From: Methylogaea oryzae
Lineage (GTDB): Bacteria; Pseudomonadota; Gammaproteobacteria; Methylococcales; Methylococcaceae
Reading direction: 5' to 3'
Length of the DNA stretch: 64,000 nucleotides
NCBI RefSeq assembly: GCF_019669985.1
Contig: NZ_AP019782.1
Location: 124,001 to 188,000, forward strand
The position numbers were made by a program, and so were the translations under genes. Under the pieces are notes generated by a model. The model did no database searches. It was given only the letters and a program-made list of their open reading frames with translations, and was not told the DNA's origin. Within the stretch, counting starts at the first letter, position 1, and each line of letters opens with the position of its first letter. Positions 19,216-27,402 of the stretch are shown piece by piece.

Positions 19216-20538
19216 ATGGCGAAAGCAAATAACTGGCGGTTGGGTTTGAGGAAATACGGTTTCTGGGGAGCGATTTTGTCGGCGGGCTTGCCTTTGCCGG
19301 CCGGCGCGGCGGAGTTGGATTCGGGCAATACCGCCTGGATGCTAACTTCCACCGCTTTGGTGCTGTTCATGAACATCCCCGGCTTGTCCTTGTTTTATGG
19401 CGGCTTGGTGCGCGGCAAGAACGTCTTGTCCGTGTTGATGCAGTGTTTCGCCCTCACCGGGCTCGTGAGCTTGCTGTGGATCGCCGGTGTGTACAGCGTC
19501 GCTTTCACCGACGGCGGGGCTTGGGACGGCTGGATCGGCGGCGCTTCGCGGGTGTTTTTCGCCGGCCTGGGCCGCGACAGCGTCAGCAGCAATCTGCCGG
19601 AAACCGTTTTCATCATGTATCAGCTTACCTTCGCCATCATCAGCCCGGCGCTGATTGTGGGCGGCTTCGCCGAGCGCATGAAGTTCTCCGCCACCTTGTG
19701 GTTTTGCGTATTGTGGCTGGTGTTCTCCTATACGCCGGTGTGCCATTGGGCTTGGGGCGGCGGCTGGCTGGCGGACAAAAGCTTTTTGGATTTCGCCGGC
19801 GGCACGGTAGTGCACGTCAACGCCGGCATCGCCTCACTGGTGGCGGCGCTGGTGCTGGGCCGCCGCAAGGGCTTTCCCCAGGTGGCCATGCCTCCCCATA
19901 ACCTGACCATGACGGTGACCGGCGCCGGCATGCTGTGGGTCGGCTGGTTCGGCTTCAACGCCGGCAGCGCCTTGGCGGCCAACGGCGCAGCCGGCATGAC
20001 CATGCTGGTGACTCACATGGGCGCGGCGGCCGGGGCCATGGTGTGGATGGCCATCGAATGGGTGCGCTACGGCAAGCCCAGCGTGCTGGGCATCGTCACC
20101 GGCATGGTGGCCGGCCTGGGCACCATTACCCCCGCTTCCGGTTACGTCGGGCCGCTGGGCGCGGTGTTCATCGGCGCACTGGCCGGCGGCGTGTGCTACG
20201 CCGCCACCTTGACGGTAAAGCGGGTGTGGAAAATCGACGATTCCCTGGACGTGTTCCCGGTGCACGGCGTCGGCGGCGCCATGGGCACCATCCTCACCGC
20301 CGTGTTCGCCGCGCCGTCCTGGGGCGGCATGGGCCTGCCGGACGGCGCCACCATCCTTTCCCAATTGGGCGTGCAGGTGCTGGGCGTGGTGGTGACGGCG
20401 CTGTGGAGCGGGGCGGTGTCCTACGGCGCGCTGAAACTGCTGGATTGCGTCATCGGCCTGCGTGTCGCCGAGGACGAGGAAGTGCAGGGTTTGGACATCG
20501 CCCTGCACGAAGAAGTGGGTTACAACCTGCGTTCCTAG
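19216..20538 (+). CDS. amt: Ammonium transporter (Amt family)
   Basis: A 440-residue transporter with an N-terminal signal-like segment (cleavage near AGAA-ELD) and eleven membrane spans. Family marks include NIPGLSLFYGGLVRGKNVLS, HWAWGGGWL, the pore His in GGTVVHVNAG, and the second pore His in FPVHGVGGAMGT. It forms trimers and conducts ammonium, and is normally closed by GlnK, which is not adjacent here. The ATG at 19216 is favoured because AGGGG lies 10 nt upstream; an in-frame GTG lies at 19207. Control is probably by nitrogen through the sigma-54 site upstream. Confidence 0.95.
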   Translation: MAKANNWRLGLRKYGFWGAILSAGLPLPAGAAELDSGNTAWMLTSTALVLFMNIPGLSLFYGGLVRGKNVLSVLMQCFALTGLVSLLWIAGVYSVAFTDGGAWDGWIGGASRVFFAGLGRDSVSSNLPETVFIMYQLTFAIISPALIVGGFAERMKFSATLWFCVLWLVFSYTPVCHWAWGGGWLADKSFLDFAGGTVVHVNAGIASLVAALVLGRRKGFPQVAMPPHNLTMTVTGAGMLWVGWFGFNAGSALAANGAAGMTMLVTHMGAAAGAMVWMAIEWVRYGKPSVLGIVTGMVAGLGTITPASGYVGPLGAVFIGALAGGVCYAATLTVKRVWKIDDSLDVFPVHGVGGAMGTILTAVFAAPSWGGMGLPDGATILSQLGVQVLGVVVTALWSGAVSYGALKLLDCVIGLRVAEDEEVQGLDIALHEEVGYNLRS

Positions 20539-21245
20539 GCGGTGGCCCGGCCCTGGGCGAAAGCCGGGGACGGATTTTCCATTTGTCCGCGTACGCGGGC
20601 CAGGGCCTCCGAGTCCAGGCTCGCCGTGCGCCGGCGCTGTTCGCATAGCGCGCCGCGGAAACCCAGGTAGTCCGGCCGCAAGGGCAGCAAATGGGCGATG
20701 TCCTCGGCGCGCAAGGAGCCGGCCAGGCCGCACAGCAAGCGGTGGCTTCGGGTCGTGTCGACGAATTCCGCCAGGCGCGTCGGCGCCATGACTTGGCGCA
20801 AGCCGCCATGGCCCTTGTTCGCCGTGTCCAGCATGGCGCCGGCGAAGCCGGCGGCGGCGATGGCTTCGATCCAGGCGAAGTCGGGTTGCTGGTCGGCGAA
20901 CAGCACGGCGATCAGGCGCCGCTCGTCGGCCAAGGGGCGCAGCGCGTCCAGGCAGCCTTGCCGGTCGCCGCCGGCAAAGAAGCCGATCTTCACGTAATCC
21001 ACCCCGGTATCGCCCATGGCCTGTACGGCTTGCGCCAGCCGTTGCGGTTCCATGGGCAGGTCGCCCACGGTGGCGCTGATGGGCTTCCCGCCCTGCAGCT
21101 CCCGCACGATGCGCCGCACCGCGTCGTGTTGCAAGGCGCCCAGGGCGCCGGCGACGGGGTTTTTCAAATCGATGATGTCGGCGCCGCCTTGCAGTGCCAG
21201 GCGGGCTTCCTCCAAATTGGTGACGCTGGCCAGCATCCCGGTCAC
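20535..21245 (-). CDS. mfnB: (5-Formylfuran-3-yl)methyl phosphate synthase
   Basis: A 236-residue TIM-barrel enzyme. It begins VTGMLASVTNLEEA and carries GADIIDLKNPVAGALG, KPISATVGDLPM, VDYVKIGFF and MLDTANKGHGGL, characteristic of MfnB (formerly DUF556). The archaeal enzyme condenses two glyceraldehyde 3-phosphates in methanofuran synthesis; methylotrophic bacteria use it for their methanofuran analogue. The start is taken as GTG 21245, because AGGAGGA sits 6 nt upstream and the start overlaps the previous stop in GTGA; ATG 21251 would touch the Shine-Dalgarno. Confidence 0.88.
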   Translation of the reverse strand: MTGMLASVTNLEEARLALQGGADIIDLKNPVAGALGALQHDAVRRIVRELQGGKPISATVGDLPMEPQRLAQAVQAMGDTGVDYVKIGFFAGGDRQGCLDALRPLADERRLIAVLFADQQPDFAWIEAIAAAGFAGAMLDTANKGHGGLRQVMAPTRLAEFVDTTRSHRLLCGLAGSLRAEDIAHLLPLRPDYLGFRGALCEQRRRTASLDSEALARVRGQMENPSPAFAQGRATA

Positions 21246-21820
21246 GGGCATTCCTCCTCGGCGGATTGGTTGCGCTTGAATTCGTTGACGGCATCCATCA
21301 GCCATTGCCAGGCTTCCTGTTCCCTTTCACCGGCCGTTTTTTCCAGGGCGGTTTTCAGGTAGTGCAGTTCCCCTTCGATTTTCGCCAGGGGCAGCATGTG
21401 CAGACGGCTCACCAGGATGGCCGCTTCCAGCACGGCGAACTGGGCGCGGTTGTAGCCCTGGAACGGCTTGTGGCTGGCTTCGTGCACGGTGCGGCAATAC
21501 AGCTTGGGGCGCAGTTCGTCGTCTTCCACCCGCGCCAGCTGCACCTCCGCATGGCTGAGGCAATCCGCCAGGCGCGGCGCCTGGACGCGGTCCGCCGCAA
21601 CCAGCGGCCAATCGCGCCGGCCGGTGAGGCAGCCGGCGAAGATGCGCACGTCGTCGCAGCGGTTGATCACCGCCTGGCGGGTGGCCAGCAGGTTATCCAA
21701 GGTGGTGGAGGGCTTGAACGGCAGGATGATGAGGCCGTCGCCCTCCACATGCACGCCCATGGGGGCGATGTGGGGCACGCCTTGCGGCGAGACGGTGGTG
21801 ACCAGGGTTTCGAGGATCAT
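21242..21820 (-). CDS. DUF447 family protein (C1-cofactor cluster)
   Basis: A 192-residue protein with ILETLVTTVSPQGVPHIAPMGVH at the N-terminus and KPSTTLDNL, FAGCLTGRRDW and YCRTVHEASHKPFQGYNRAQFAVLEAAI further on. This is the DUF447 family, an FMN-binding-split-barrel-like fold found in methanogens and in bacteria with the tetrahydromethanopterin pathway. A role in methanopterin or methanofuran synthesis is inferred from this distribution and from mfnB directly downstream. The biochemical step is not known to me. Confidence 0.78.
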   Translation of the reverse strand: MILETLVTTVSPQGVPHIAPMGVHVEGDGLIILPFKPSTTLDNLLATRQAVINRCDDVRIFAGCLTGRRDWPLVAADRVQAPRLADCLSHAEVQLARVEDDELRPKLYCRTVHEASHKPFQGYNRAQFAVLEAAILVSRLHMLPLAKIEGELHYLKTALEKTAGEREQEAWQWLMDAVNEFKRNQSAEEECP

Positions 21821-21848
21821 TTGTTTCAGTAGGCTAGTTCTTCTTGCT

Positions 21849-21976
21849 CCCTCTCCCCGCGGGAGAGCGAAGCGAGGGTTGGGGCTGGGGTGAGGGGGAC
21901 TAAAGAAGCGTGTTCTTTGTTGCGGCCATGCTTGTTTACACCCCTCACCCTAACCCTCTCCCGTAGGGAGAGGGGG
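21849..21976. repeat. REP-like element, inverted pair; forward copy forms the 3' end of the DUF6513 gene
   Basis: The forward unit CCCCTCACCCTAACCCTCTC (from 21941) ends in a 9-bp hairpin, CCCTCTCCC GTA GGGAGAGGG. The reverse unit at 21849-21898 starts CCCTCTCCCCGCGGGAGAG and ends GGGGTGAGGGGG. Same family as the pair at 7213-7299. The forward copy supplies the last ~9 codons and the stop of the DUF6513 gene. Confidence 0.8.
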
Positions 21977-23386
21977 TTGTTGGTCCGCTTCCGTTTCGTG
22001 CTTTTTCTGCAAAGTGCTGCCCGCCGGCTTGTAGGCATGGGGATCGACCTGTTCTTCGGCCGGCCTGACGGCGCAACCCCAGCGCAAGGGTTCGTCCTGG
22101 GCGTAGCGCTTGCCCAGCTGCCAGGCCACTTCCGCCCGCGCCAGTTCTACGCCCAGGTAAAAAGCATGGCCGCCGTCGTTTTCGACCCCCAGCTTGGGGA
22201 ACAGCTCGAAAGGGCTGGCGGCGGTGTGCAGGCCGTCGCGGTTGAAGATGTGTAGGCCGGCGTTGCTGATCTGTATCCGGTAGCTGGGGTCGTGGATGTC
22301 CCGCTGCAATTCGGCGATCTCGTCCGGGCTGTAGGGAAACGGCGCCGGCTCGTGCAGGGCCATCAGGCGGTCGTCGATGTGCTTGGGCAGGGTGCCCAGT
22401 CGGTGCGCCGCGTGCATGATGCGCCGCGCCGCGTCGGCCTCGGCCACCGCCTTGCGGGCGTGCTGGCTGACCTGGGTGGCGAGGATGGCGGACACGTTCA
22501 ACTCGGAGCACACGCCCAGCAGCAGGGCGTTCATGCCGGCGGTGTCGGCGTGGGTCAGTTCGGTGAGGTTGCCCACGCCCATGAGGATTTTCGCTTGCGG
22601 GTGGCGGCGGCGCGTCTCGTGGTAGCGCGCCAGGGAGTCGGTGAAGCCGAAATGGATGGGGTCGAGGATCGGGTCCACTAGATAGTCGCGGCCCTTGGCG
22701 TCCAGGGCGGCTATGGCTCGGTCGAGGGAGTCCAGGTCGCCGTGTTTGGCCGGAATGAGGATGGGGGTGGAGGCCACTTCATCGGCGATCCACAGGCTGT
22801 CTTCGTGCAGGCTGAGCAGGAAGTCCGCCCCGGCTTTGCCGCCGCGCAGCAGGTCGTCGTTTTCCAGGGAGTCCAGGCTGACTTTGAAGCCCTCCGCCTT
22901 CAGGGCGGCGATGGCCTGCTCCATGTGCGGGAAGGGCGTGCTGGGCAAGCAGCCCAGGTCGATCACGTCGGCGCCGTCTTGCCGATAATCCCGCGCCTGG
23001 CGCAGGATGGCGTCGATGTCCAAATGGGGGGCGTCGGTGATCTCGGCGAAAATGGCGACTTCGTAGTGGCTGAGGTCGGGCTTCTGTCGCGCCTTGCCGA
23101 AATAGGCCGGCAAGTCTTTCAGCTCTTCCGGGCCGCGCACGAAGCGGATACCCATGGCATCGCTCAAGGCCTCCAGGTCGCCGCGGCAGCGGCCCGGCAC
23201 CATCACCCAGTCGGCGCCGAACGTGTCTTTCAAGCGGCGTTGGATCATGTCCGCCGTCATCAAGGCGGCCACTTTCAGCCCCAGTTGGTGCACCGTGTAG
23301 GCGAACTCCGGCCGCATGGTTTCCAGCACGTGGCGCAATTGACGCTCCGCCAGCTTGCCGGTGAGGAACAGGATGTGTTCGGCCAT
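21950..23386 (-). CDS. Dihydropteroate synthase-like protein, DUF6513 (tetrahydromethanopterin pathway)
   Basis: A 478-residue protein. Residues 1-~120 are the DUF6513 domain (MAEHILFLTGKLAERQL, GADWVMVPGRCRGDL). Then comes a pterin-binding barrel related to dihydropteroate synthase: VAIFAEITDAPHL, GADVIDLGCLPS, FKVSLDSLENDDLL, YLVDPILDPIHFGFTDSLARY and ILMGVGNLTELTHADTAGMN. Homologues lie in methanopterin clusters of methylotrophs. The start has no Shine-Dalgarno (its upstream is pyrimidine-rich), yet the family begins here. The C-terminal QPPLPTGEG tail comes from an invading REP-like repeat. Confidence 0.85.
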   Translation of the reverse strand: MAEHILFLTGKLAERQLRHVLETMRPEFAYTVHQLGLKVAALMTADMIQRRLKDTFGADWVMVPGRCRGDLEALSDAMGIRFVRGPEELKDLPAYFGKARQKPDLSHYEVAIFAEITDAPHLDIDAILRQARDYRQDGADVIDLGCLPSTPFPHMEQAIAALKAEGFKVSLDSLENDDLLRGGKAGADFLLSLHEDSLWIADEVASTPILIPAKHGDLDSLDRAIAALDAKGRDYLVDPILDPIHFGFTDSLARYHETRRRHPQAKILMGVGNLTELTHADTAGMNALLLGVCSELNVSAILATQVSQHARKAVAEADAARRIMHAAHRLGTLPKHIDDRLMALHEPAPFPYSPDEIAELQRDIHDPSYRIQISNAGLHIFNRDGLHTAASPFELFPKLGVENDGGHAFYLGVELARAEVAWQLGKRYAQDEPLRWGCAVRPAEEQVDPHAYKPAGSTLQKKHETEADQQPPLPTGEG

Positions 23387-23506
23387 GGGGGGAAGGGGTG
23401 GGGATGGATGGTGGGATTTTAGCAGAAAAGGCCGGCCGGCCTTCGACAGGGCGGGGCGAGCGGTGGGCGCCGTTGTAAAATGCCCATTTTCCCCGCCGAA
23501 ACCCTT

Positions 23507-24346
23507 ATGAATCGCGTATTGGCCCTGCTGCAATCCCACCGCCCCTTGATTATGGGCATACTCAATGTCACGCCGGACAGTTTTTCCGACGGCGGCCTTC
23601 ACTTCCATCCGGACGCGGCCCTGGCCCAAGCCAGACGCATGCTGGCGGAAGGCGCGGACATCATCGACGTGGGCGGCGAGTCCACCCGGCCCGGATCGGA
23701 GCCGGTGCCGGCGGCGGAACAGATCGCCCGGGTGGCCCCGGTGGTCGCCGCCTTGCGCGCGGCGTTGCCGGACTGTGCCGTCAGTGTCGACACCACCCGC
23801 GCCGCCGTGGCGGAGGCCGCCCTGGACGCCGGCGCGGACATGGTCAACGACGTGGCGGCCGGCCGCGACGACGACGGCATGTTCGAGTTGGCGGCCCGGC
23901 GCGGCGTGCCCTATTGCCTGATGCACATGCAGGGCGATCCCAAGACCATGCAGGAGGCTCCCCATTACGAAGCGGTGGTGGACGAGGTGTTGGCTTTCCT
24001 GCTGGAGCGGGCGGCGCGGGCGGAACAGGCCGGCGTGGCGCGGGAGCATCTGGTGATCGATCCCGGCATCGGCTTCGGCAAGCGCCGCCAGGATAATTTG
24101 GAACTGCTGGCCGCTTTGGATCGCTTCGCCGCCAGCGGCTACCCGGTGCTGCTGGGCACCAGCCGCAAGCGCTTCATGGGCGCCATCTGCCAAGTGGAAA
24201 CCCCGGCCGAACTGGTGCCGGCCACGGTGGCCACCACCGCCCTGGGCGTCATGGCCGGCGCGCGGATTTTTCGTGTGCACGACGTGAAGGAAAACCGCCA
24301 GGCGGCGGATATTGCTTGGGCGGTGCGATTGGCGGGGCGGGGTTAA
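23507..24346 (+). CDS. folP: Dihydropteroate synthase
   Basis: A 279-residue folate enzyme that joins p-aminobenzoate to the pterin pyrophosphate. All family blocks are present: MGILNVTPDSFSDGG, GADIIDVGGESTRPGSEPV, SVDTTRAAVAEAALDAGADMVNDV, MHMQGDPKTMQ, DPGIGFGKRRQDNLELL and LLGTSRKRFMG. It is the target of sulfonamides. It faces away from the DUF6513 gene with 120 bp between starts, so the folate and methanopterin pterin-joining enzymes sit back to back. Usual partners ftsH and glmM are absent. Its stop overlaps the convergent DUF2442 gene by 4 bp. Confidence 0.96.
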   Translation: MNRVLALLQSHRPLIMGILNVTPDSFSDGGLHFHPDAALAQARRMLAEGADIIDVGGESTRPGSEPVPAAEQIARVAPVVAALRAALPDCAVSVDTTRAAVAEAALDAGADMVNDVAAGRDDDGMFELAARRGVPYCLMHMQGDPKTMQEAPHYEAVVDEVLAFLLERAARAEQAGVAREHLVIDPGIGFGKRRQDNLELLAALDRFAASGYPVLLGTSRKRFMGAICQVETPAELVPATVATTALGVMAGARIFRVHDVKENRQAADIAWAVRLAGRG

Positions 24347-24624
24347 GCCGCTTGTTCTGTCGCGGACGGCGGGCGGCGGCCAGGCGAGCCGTGCAGCATG
24401 CCTTCCACGCTGATGTCTTCATCCAGTTCGGGCCAGTGGATGCCTTGGCCGTCGCCGAGGATTTCAAAGTTCCGCCGCTGTTCTTCCGAGGCTTCCGATA
24501 GGCGCCACGACCAAGCCAAAGGGACGCTGATGGTGCGTCCATCGACCAAGCGAGCGACGATTTCGTCTTCGGTAACCTGGACATTTAGGAGCCGTGGCTC
24601 TATGGCGTTAACCGCAGTGTTCAT
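24343..24624 (-). CDS. DUF2442 protein (partner of DUF4160)
   Basis: A 93-residue protein with VQVTEDEIVARLVDGRTISVPLAWSWRL and FEILGDGQGIHWPELDEDISVEGML, the DUF2442 signature. DUF2442 and DUF4160 genes are commonly paired and are discussed as a possible toxin-antitoxin-like module, without an established mechanism that I know of. The start is ATG 24624, behind a strong GGAGG with 6-nt spacing; it overlaps the DUF4160 gene by 17 nt. An upstream in-frame start at 24660 is less likely. Confidence 0.8.
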   Translation of the reverse strand: MNTAVNAIEPRLLNVQVTEDEIVARLVDGRTISVPLAWSWRLSEASEEQRRNFEILGDGQGIHWPELDEDISVEGMLHGSPGRRPPSATEQAA

Positions 24625-24844
24625 GCCATGCCTCCAATATTTGAGGTAGATGGGTTTCAACGAGTTTGCGAATGGTGTTGAGTTCTCTTGGGGAAAACCC
24701 GCCGTTTTTCCCTAGGCTAATGGGGGCCAGCCAAAATTTGCAGATCAGTTTATCCCGCTGCACATGAACGTGCCTGGGTTCGCCGCAATCGAAACTGTAA
24801 AAGAAAAAACGATAGGGGCCAGGGACGTTTTTGACGCTTGGCAT
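24608..24844 (-). CDS. DUF4160 protein
   Basis: A 78-residue protein with the DUF4160 pattern: YRFFFYSFDCGEPRHVHVQ, KFWLAP and GFSPRELNTIRKLVETH, ending LEAWHEHC. The HVHV segment is the most conserved part. Base composition is visibly lower in GC than in flanking genes. It starts 4 nt after the NYN gene stop and overlaps DUF2442, so the three form one operon. Confidence 0.82.
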   Translation of the reverse strand: MPSVKNVPGPYRFFFYSFDCGEPRHVHVQRDKLICKFWLAPISLGKNGGFSPRELNTIRKLVETHLPQILEAWHEHCG

Positions 24845-24848
24845 TGGC

Positions 24849-25685
24849 TCACTTGCCTTTGTCGTCGCGTTGCGCTTGGTTTTTGGCGCGAAGGTATAGC
24901 GCCTTGTGGTTTGAGCCCGGTACCGTCCGTTCTTCTATTGCAAAGAGGGTGGTGTTCGCCTTGACTAGGTCGGAAAGCTTTTTGTAACCGTAAAGCCTGG
25001 GATCGAAGTCGGGTTGTAGCTTGGTCAGGTAGCTTCCGAAGGTGCCGAGATTGGCCCATCCGGTGTCGTCGACCGATTGCTCAAGCGCCGTCACGACAAA
25101 CCTTTTGGGGAATTTGGGTTTGGGCTCCGTTGCTTGGGGAGGCGTTGAAGGCTGGATGGGGGGATGCGCGTTTTCGGTCGCGGACGACGGGGGGACGGAC
25201 TCCGTCTGTGAGTCAGGGCGAAGCACTTCGGTAAACACGAATTTGTGGCAAGCGTTGCGGAACGCCTCGGGCGTCTTGTTTTCGCCAAACCCTAGAACGG
25301 TAAGTCCTTCTTCGCGTAATCGCATTGCCAAGCCGGTGAAGTCGCTATCGCTGGTGACTAGGCAAAAGCCGTCGAATTTGCGCGTATACAGCAAGTCCAT
25401 CGCGTCAATAATCAGCGTGCTGTCCGTGGCGTTTTTTCCGGTTGTGTACGCAAACTGTTGAATAGGCTTGATTGCATGACGCTGCAGCACCTTCTTCCAC
25501 GATGCGCTGGTCGGTGCGGTGAAGTCGCCGTATATGCGCCTTACGGTTGCTTCTCCAAACCTTGCGATTTCAGCGAGTAAGCCTTCAATGACCGACGCTT
25601 GTGCATTGTCGGCGTCAATTAGCACGGCCAACCGAGTGGTTGGCTCTTCGGTTTCAATTTTTGCTACCGGCCTTGGCGATACCAA
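24849..25685 (-). CDS. NYN-domain (LabA/PIN-like) protein with C-terminal OST-HTH-like domain
   Basis: A 278-residue protein. The N-terminal NYN ribonuclease-like domain has the acidic residues expected: D24 and D26 in LIDADNAQ, then GKNATDSTLIIDAMDLLY and CLVTSDSDFTGLAMRLREEG. A Pro/Ser/Thr-rich linker (residues ~160-195) leads to an OST-HTH/LOTUS-like domain (GTFGSYLTKLQPDFDPRLYGYKKLSDLVK). RNA cleavage or binding is inferred from the family. The start is TTG with AAGGAGT 5 nt upstream. It is the first gene of the operon with DUF4160 and DUF2442. Confidence 0.85.
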   Translation of the reverse strand: MVSPRPVAKIETEEPTTRLAVLIDADNAQASVIEGLLAEIARFGEATVRRIYGDFTAPTSASWKKVLQRHAIKPIQQFAYTTGKNATDSTLIIDAMDLLYTRKFDGFCLVTSDSDFTGLAMRLREEGLTVLGFGENKTPEAFRNACHKFVFTEVLRPDSQTESVPPSSATENAHPPIQPSTPPQATEPKPKFPKRFVVTALEQSVDDTGWANLGTFGSYLTKLQPDFDPRLYGYKKLSDLVKANTTLFAIEERTVPGSNHKALYLRAKNQAQRDDKGK

Positions 25686-25712
25686 GATGACTCCTTTTAT
25701 CTTGTCGGGTGT

Positions 25713-25731
25713 CGGCGACAGCTTGTCGCCG
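25713..25731. promoter_or_regulatory. Perfect inverted repeat upstream of the NYN operon
   Basis: CGGCGACA (25713-25720), GCT, TGTCGCCG (25724-25731) is a perfect 8-bp inverted repeat. It begins about 28 bp before the NYN start codon and just upstream of its Shine-Dalgarno. It could be an operator or an RNA hairpin in the leader. Confidence 0.45.
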
Positions 25732-25885
25732 CATTTTAGCGGGCCAGTTAGCGAGGCAAAGGCCCGGAAGTTGCTCCCGTTCCGAATCTACGCCGCTCCT
25801 AAATCGGTGTCAATGCGCCAACTGGCCTGGAGTCGGTGCGCCGCCGTATGGGTGAGTGCAGGCGCACGTAGGCCGCCGCCGGCAC

Positions 25886-25920
25886 AAAAAAACGCCGCCT
25901 AGCCTTGCGGCCGGGCGGCG
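25886..25920 (-). terminator. Intrinsic terminator of the chemoreceptor gene
   Basis: In minus-strand reading, CGCCGCC (25920-25914) pairs with GGCGGCG (25899-25893), with an inner GCC/GGC helix around a short loop, followed by seven T residues (25892-25886). It lies 26 nt after the chemoreceptor stop. Confidence 0.92.
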
Positions 25921-25945
25921 TCGATCGTGCGCGGGAGCGCGGTGG

Positions 25946-27139
25946 TTATTTCTTGATGCGGAAGCGCGTCACTTGGCCGCGCAGGTGGGTGGCCAGTTCG
26001 GCCAGCTGTTCGCTGGACGAGGCGGTCTGGCTGGCGGCCTGGGCGGTGTCGTGGGAGATTTCGCTGATGCTGACCACGCTGCGGTTGATTTCGTCGGCGG
26101 TGATGCTTTGCTCTTCCGCCGCCGTGGCGATCTGCGTGTTCATGTCCTTGATGCTGTCGATCATGTGGTTGATCGTTTCCAGCGACTTGCCGGCGTGGGT
26201 CGCCTGCTGCACGCTGTCCTTGGCGCTGGAGCTGCCTTTGGACATGGCGTTCACCGCTTCGTTGGCGCCGGCTTGCAGGCGCTCGATCATGCCCTGGATT
26301 TCCTGGGTGGACTGCTGGGTACGGCTGGCCAGGGTGCGGACTTCGTCGGCCACCACGGCGAAGCCGCGGCCTTGTTCGCCGGCGCGGGCCGCTTCGATGG
26401 CGGCGTTGAGGGCCAGCAGGTTGGTTTGTTCGGCGATGTTGCGGATCACGTCCAATACGGCGCCGATGCTGACGCTGTCTTCCTTCAGGCGGCTGATGGC
26501 TTCGCCGGTGCGCTCCACTTCGTTGGCCAGGATGTTGATGCTGGCGATGGCGTCTTTCACCACCTGGAAGCCGCTGCGGGCTTGTTGGTCGGCTTCCTGG
26601 GCGGCGGAGGCGGCGTTGGCGGCGTTATGGGCCACTTCCTGCACGGCGGTGGACATTTCGTTCATGGCCGCCGCCACTTGTTCGGTCTGCATGTTCTGGT
26701 TGTTGACCCGCTCGCGGCTGCTTTCGGTGATGCCGGACAGCTGTTGCGAGGCCTGCGCCAATTGTTCGGCGCTGGTGAGGATTTCCTTCATCATGTTGAC
26801 CAGCGCTTTTTGCGCGGTGGACAGTTTCCAGGCCATCCAGGAGAAGTCGTCCTTGCCGGCCAGCGGGGTGGCCGCCGTCAAATCGCCGTCGGCCAGGGCG
26901 GTGAGGGCGTTGACCAGGTGTTCGGCGCGCTTGGCGGCGTTGTCGCCCATGTAGAAGGCCAGCCAAATCAGCAACAGGTCGCCGGCGATGCCGATCCACA
27001 GCGGCGGCGAGGCGAGGCTGAACGGCGCGTCGCTCAGGTACAGCTGCACCACGGTTACCGCCGCAATGCCGATGACGCCGACGCCCGCCAGGCCGAACAT
27101 TTGCTTGCGGAGGGGCAAGTTGTTGATGAACTCTTTCAT
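25946..27139 (-). CDS. Methyl-accepting chemotaxis protein without a periplasmic sensor domain
   Basis: A 397-residue chemoreceptor. Two close hydrophobic segments (~residues 12-32 and 45-63) leave only a tiny external loop ([18 protein letters not shown]). A cytoplasmic linker and a long coiled-coil signalling domain follow, whose hairpin tip reads [36 protein letters not shown]. It should signal through CheW/CheA, none of which is nearby. The stimulus must be sensed in or near the membrane or through another protein. It has its own sigma-70 promoter and terminator, so it is monocistronic. Confidence 0.93.
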   Translation of the reverse strand: MKEFINNLPLRKQMFGLAGVGVIGIAAVTVVQLYLSDAPFSLASPPLWIGIAGDLLLIWLAFYMGDNAAKRAEHLVNALTALADGDLTAATPLAGKDDFSWMAWKLSTAQKALVNMMKEILTSAEQLAQASQQLSGITESSRERVNNQNMQTEQVAAAMNEMSTAVQEVAHNAANAASAAQEADQQARSGFQVVKDAIASINILANEVERTGEAISRLKEDSVSIGAVLDVIRNIAEQTNLLALNAAIEAARAGEQGRGFAVVADEVRTLASRTQQSTQEIQGMIERLQAGANEAVNAMSKGSSSAKDSVQQATHAGKSLETINHMIDSIKDMNTQIATAAEEQSITADEINRSVVSISEISHDTAQAASQTASSSEQLAELATHLRGQVTRFRIKK

Positions 27140-27181
27140 GGATACGACGCTCCCGCGGACTTGTTAGTTATTATGCTGTGT

Positions 27182-27212
27182 TTTATACCGAGTTTTGACT
27201 ATAGCGTCAAAA
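27182..27212 (-). promoter_or_regulatory. Sigma-70 promoter with overlapping palindrome, chemoreceptor gene
   Basis: On the minus strand TTGACG (27210-27205) and TATAAA (27187-27182) are 17 nt apart, a near-consensus promoter. An inverted repeat, TTTTGAC (27193-27199) and GTCAAAA (27206-27212), overlaps the -35 element and part of the spacer and could be an operator. The leader to the ATG is about 36 nt. Confidence 0.75.
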
Positions 27213-27402
27213 GCCGAACGCCTGCGCCAAAGGGCCGCCGGAGCCGGCTCGGCGCTGCTTTGGGGCTATACGCCGGCGTTGCCGGCGGACGGCGGTTTTT
27301 CTATTAGCAGAGAGCGTGCCAGTCTCTTTATCGGGGCGCCGTTGCGCCTCGCCGTTGCGGCTGGTCATGCGCAGTCACCCCTGTCCGACTTGAGGAGGCG
27401 CC

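Noticed and set aside
19834-21294. 486-codon minus-strand ORF across amt and mfnB
   Set aside because: It covers two well-supported genes in other frames and its translation is Arg/His-rich.
23387-24280. N-terminal extension of the DUF6513 gene on the minus strand
   Set aside because: The frame is open, but it is antisense to folP and the family begins at the ATG at 23386.
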